Positions 61,376 through 64,000 of a stretch of DNA of 64,000 nucleotides are shown one piece after another (within the stretch, counting starts at the first letter, position 1; every line of letters begins with the position of its first letter). The notes below the pieces were generated by a model that saw only the letters and a list, made by a program, of their open reading frames with translations, was not told the origin of the DNA and searched no databases. Source of the DNA: Flaccisagitta enflata (Eukaryota; Chaetognatha; Sagittoidea; Aphragmophora); contig OZ231127.1 of assembly GCA_965153355.1 (NCBI GenBank), positions 67,828,001-67,892,000 of the forward strand, written 5' to 3'. A program made the translations under genes and the position numbers.

Positions 61376-61586
61376 AACAAGGCCGGATACACGGCTACCC
61401 CAGTCGCGTGCGGGTGGGCAGGGGCCGTAATTGAGGTCACCAGATCATTTGGGCAGGAGCAGTGAAGCCAAAAATCCCAAAAACCCAAAAAAAGTAAAGT
61501 GTGACGGACCGCCGGACGGACCGACAGACCGACGGACAGACGGACTGACAAAGCGGGGTGTAGAGTCGCGTAGCACGCGACTAAAA
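61376..61586 (+). mobile_element. Hairpin-ended element, family 1, full length
   Basis: AACAAGGCCGGATACACGGC, GGGTGGGCAGGGGCCGTAAT, TTGGGCAGGAGCAGTGAAGC, AAAGTAAAGTGTGACGG, a (GGACCGAC)n core and GTCGCGTAGCACGCGACTAA then AAA. A good consensus copy. Confidence 0.75.
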
Positions 61587-61653
61587 ACGCAACTGTCTCA
61601 GACTAGAATTAGAAACGGCCCCTAAGTCACTTGAGTCAATCAGGTCAGTTTAC

Positions 61654-61995
61654 GGTATTTCCTGCATTTATCGCCCCCCCTCTAATTAGCGCCCCCCCCT
61701 TTTTCAAGAAAGAAAAAGTTCACGACAAAACTTTTATATAGAGGAAATCCTATCAAATTCATTATAAATTAAGTTGTGCATTAGTAAAAAAATATATAAG
61801 AAAGGTTTGCAATATAAAAGTATTCTCTATTTATGTGCTTTAATACATTGAATTATAAGATATTTGTAAAAAACAGTAAATTTCATGTGCAATCACCTAT
61901 ACATAAGCAAATAAAGGCGCGCTAATTGTAGGTTGAAAATGACAATGTTTCATTTTAATTTCAAAAGCGCCTGGGGCGCTATTTATAGGAAAAAC
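61654..61995. mobile_element. MITE with imperfect TIRs
   Basis: Left CGGTATTTCCTGCATTTATC then GCCCC; right, inverted, CCGTTTTTCCTATAAATAGC then GCCCC. Flanked by TTA on both sides (possible target duplication). Internal GCGCGCTAATT and C-runs (GCCCCCCCCT). No ORF. Confidence 0.55.
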
Positions 61996-62366
61996 GGTTA
62001 TTTTAGGACCTTATAGGACTAGGTCACCTTGGGTCATTCAAAGTCAATTTAAGTCATCTTAAGTGTTTCATGTCTCGCATGTGACTTTTAGGTCTTGGCC
62101 TTGTTCATTAGTTTCTTAGTTCAAAAAAGCATGACTCCCAAAAAATCGCCAATGATAAAGTGAGAATAATTCCTCCTTGACACTTACTAAATATCCCATG
62201 GAAGAAAAGGAAAAGGATTTTTTTCATAGAAAAAAATGAGAAAAGAAAAATGAAAGAAAGAAAAAGGGAAAGAGGAAAGAAGGAAAGAAAGGAAGAAAAC
62301 AAGGTCAAGGACTTAAGTCGCATGCGTCAGCACAAATAAAGTCTGGCAGACAGACAGACAAACCAC

Positions 62367-62459
62367 TTTTTAGTCGCAGACACGCGACTCTCCACCTCGC
62401 CGTGTCGGTCGGTATGTCAACCATCCGCAACTGGATTGCCGTGTATCCGGCCTTGTTTT
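62367..62459 (-). mobile_element. Hairpin-ended element, family 1, shortest complete copy
   Basis: Only 93 bp, from TTTTTAGTCGCAGACACGCG to GTGTATCCGGCCTTGTTTT, with almost no core. It shows how little lies between the two ends in the smallest form. Confidence 0.65.
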
Positions 62460-62556
62460 CAAAAAAACAAATCAACTAGCTGTCTACTTCTCCAAGTTTC
62501 TTTTTCTATTATTCAGGGACATAAAAAACGTAATAAACCGTTTTTAAAACCTTTCC

Positions 62557-62627
62557 GTGATGGACGGACCGATGGACCGATGGACTGACCAAAAAGTGGG
62601 TTAAAGAGTCGCATAGCATGCGACTAA
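62557..62627 (+). mobile_element. Hairpin-ended element, 3' fragment
   Basis: A GGACGGACCGATGGACC core followed by AGAGTCGCATAGCATGCGAC and TAAG. Confidence 0.55.
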
Positions 62628-62796
62628 GAAGAAAGATAGAAAGAAAGAAAGGAGGAAAAATGGAAAGGAGGAAAGAAGGCGAACAGAAAAGGAAGAAAGG
62701 AAGAAGGATGAAAAAATTAATGAAAGAATGAAAGAAAGATGGAAAAGCGAAAAAAAAAAGAAAGTGGAAGAAAAAAAAAATGGATTCCCTAAAAAT

Positions 62797-63003
<207 letters not shown>

Positions 63004-63237
63004 TGAAAAGGGCAAACGCGATCACGTGTAAAGACAAAAGGCACCATCACGGGATCCTAAAACACGAAAGAGAAAAATAGTTTGTCCTTAGCACCTGATC
63101 ATGCTTCTTTTTTGAAGGGCTATGGTAAAAAAAAACGCGACCACACCCGCGTTTTGCCCACTTATCACGTTATGGTTTTGGCTGACGATATATCTCCATC
63201 AAATACCCAACGTTTACTTCCTGTTTTACTTATCTAT

Positions 63238-63268
63238 GAATTGAATAGAATAGAATAGAATAGAATAG
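63238..63268 (+). repeat. (GAATA)n short repeat
   Basis: Five GAATA units, 35 bp upstream of the candidate first exon. Confidence 0.8.
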
Positions 63269-63300
63269 CGAGTAGATCTCCTAGGTCAGCGTAAGCCAAC

Positions 63301-63450
63301 ATGGCGGAGACATTGATTCGTCATCGTCGGGACAATGTTCCATCATATGATCTCGTCATCATGATTTTCGCCACAATTGCTGTCATTGTCCTCTGTCATG
63401 GGTTCGGATTTTTATTCAATCCTTTCTTAAGAAAAGCATCACTTTTCCCC
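63301..63450 (+). CDS. Candidate first coding exon of a membrane protein (partial)
   Basis: The frame begins with a strong start context (CCAACATGGCGG) and reads MAETLIRHRRDNV, followed by a hydrophobic helix at about residues 17-36. A splice-donor-like GTTAGT follows at 63451 after 50 codons, in phase 0. The open frame itself continues to 63720, but beyond 63450 it turns into T-rich, low-complexity sequence and then into a dispersed repeat, as expected of intron. The rest of the gene would lie beyond the window. The family is not recognised. Confidence 0.35.
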
Positions 63451-63739
63451 GTTAGTTTTAATTTTATATCATTTTTTTTCTCTTCATCTTTTTTCCCGTT
63501 TAATCTGCTAGCTAGCTTCCTAAATAAACTTTTACATTCTCGAACGTATACATGGTCGAATTATGCAATCTGGCACAACTGTAGGGCGAAGGGATGGTTT
63601 TTTTTTAGCCACCCGTGTCGTAGAGGTTGGCTAATAAAGTTTTCGTCTCATCGTAGTTCATACATTAAAGATAATTTCGGAATTGTTGTTAAATGGAAAA
63701 GAGAAAAACGAGGCCATTAGACCAAAAGACTGAAAGGCT

Positions 63740-63893
63740 TAAAAACCAAAAGACTTAACTTAAAATGACTTAAAATGGCGTAAAACAACAAAAAAAGGCA
63801 AAGGGTTACCGACAGACAGACGGACCAACCAACCGACCGACCGACAGACGGACAGAGTGGGTTGTAGAGTCACGTGCTCGCGACTAAAAAGAC
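63740..63893 (+). mobile_element. Hairpin-ended element with AAATGAC repeat upstream
   Basis: ACTTAAAATGACTTAAAATG leads into GGGTTACCGACAGACAGACG, a (GACCGACC) core, and GAGTCACGTGCTCGCGACTA then AAAA. Same composite as 31450-31717. Confidence 0.6.
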
Positions 63894-64000
63894 GTAAAAA
63901 CTAATTGATGCAGAAAGAAGTAGACTAGTTATTAAAAAGCAATTGTTCAAATGCATCTTTAAGTAATTGTTTATCAAAGCGATGGATAGAAAACAAAAAA

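Overview
This window looks like nuclear DNA of a non-vertebrate metazoan. The evidence is an intronless rhodopsin-like GPCR gene, a metazoan-type LTR retrotransposon with a BEL/Pao-like Gag, several families of non-autonomous DNA elements, and very many long microsatellites. No bacterial operons, rRNA, tRNA or CRISPR arrays were seen. The species cannot be named from the sequence. Elements with a minisatellite core and a hairpin end recall types described in molluscs and other marine invertebrates, but that is only an analogy.

Coding content is very low. The well-supported open reading frames are (1) a 309-residue seven-transmembrane receptor at 32975-33904 (+) and (2) a 971-residue Gag-like protein at 17196-20111 (-). 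Weaker candidates are a first exon of a membrane protein at 63301-63450 (+) and an eroded ISXO2-like transposase fragment at 3920-4162 (-). Most other long open frames are translations of (GA)n, (CTTT)n, (ATC)n, (GTT)n, (TTC)n or (GT)n repeats and are not genes.

Layout. 0-12.5 kb: microsatellites, a dispersed hairpin-ended family (with one copy nested in another at 8265-8654), a foldback element carrying a 20-bp minisatellite (6798-7304) and a small MITE (9661-9803). 12.5-24.1 kb: one very young 11.6-kb LTR retrotransposon on the minus strand with 573/576-bp LTRs that differ by one substitution and one trinucleotide unit. It has a polypurine tract, an apparently spliced leader and a gag ORF but no pol, so it is a gag-only (TR-GAG-like) element. 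25.1-26.3 kb: a 1.1-kb near-perfect palindrome. 26.3-31.7 kb: foldback/minisatellite elements, an 840-bp AAACCAG minisatellite, and an 801-bp TIR element with a TTAG target duplication sitting inside an AAATGAC-type repeat. 31.7-34 kb: a degenerate tandem repeat leading into the GPCR promoter, then the GPCR. 34-64 kb: microsatellites alternating with copies of the dispersed families, two adjacent foldback elements (41.3-42.3 kb), a 1.2-kb TIR element (58.3-59.5 kb), an MITE (61.65-62.0 kb), a (CG/TG)n tract (62.8-63.0 kb) and the candidate first exon near the right edge.

The features do not form one pathway. The window is a repeat-dominated landscape. Its most notable items are the gag-only LTR element, with its purine-run repeats and putative leader intron, and two related families of short mobile elements that share start (AACAAG) and end (hairpin + CTAAAA) signatures while varying in internal sequence.
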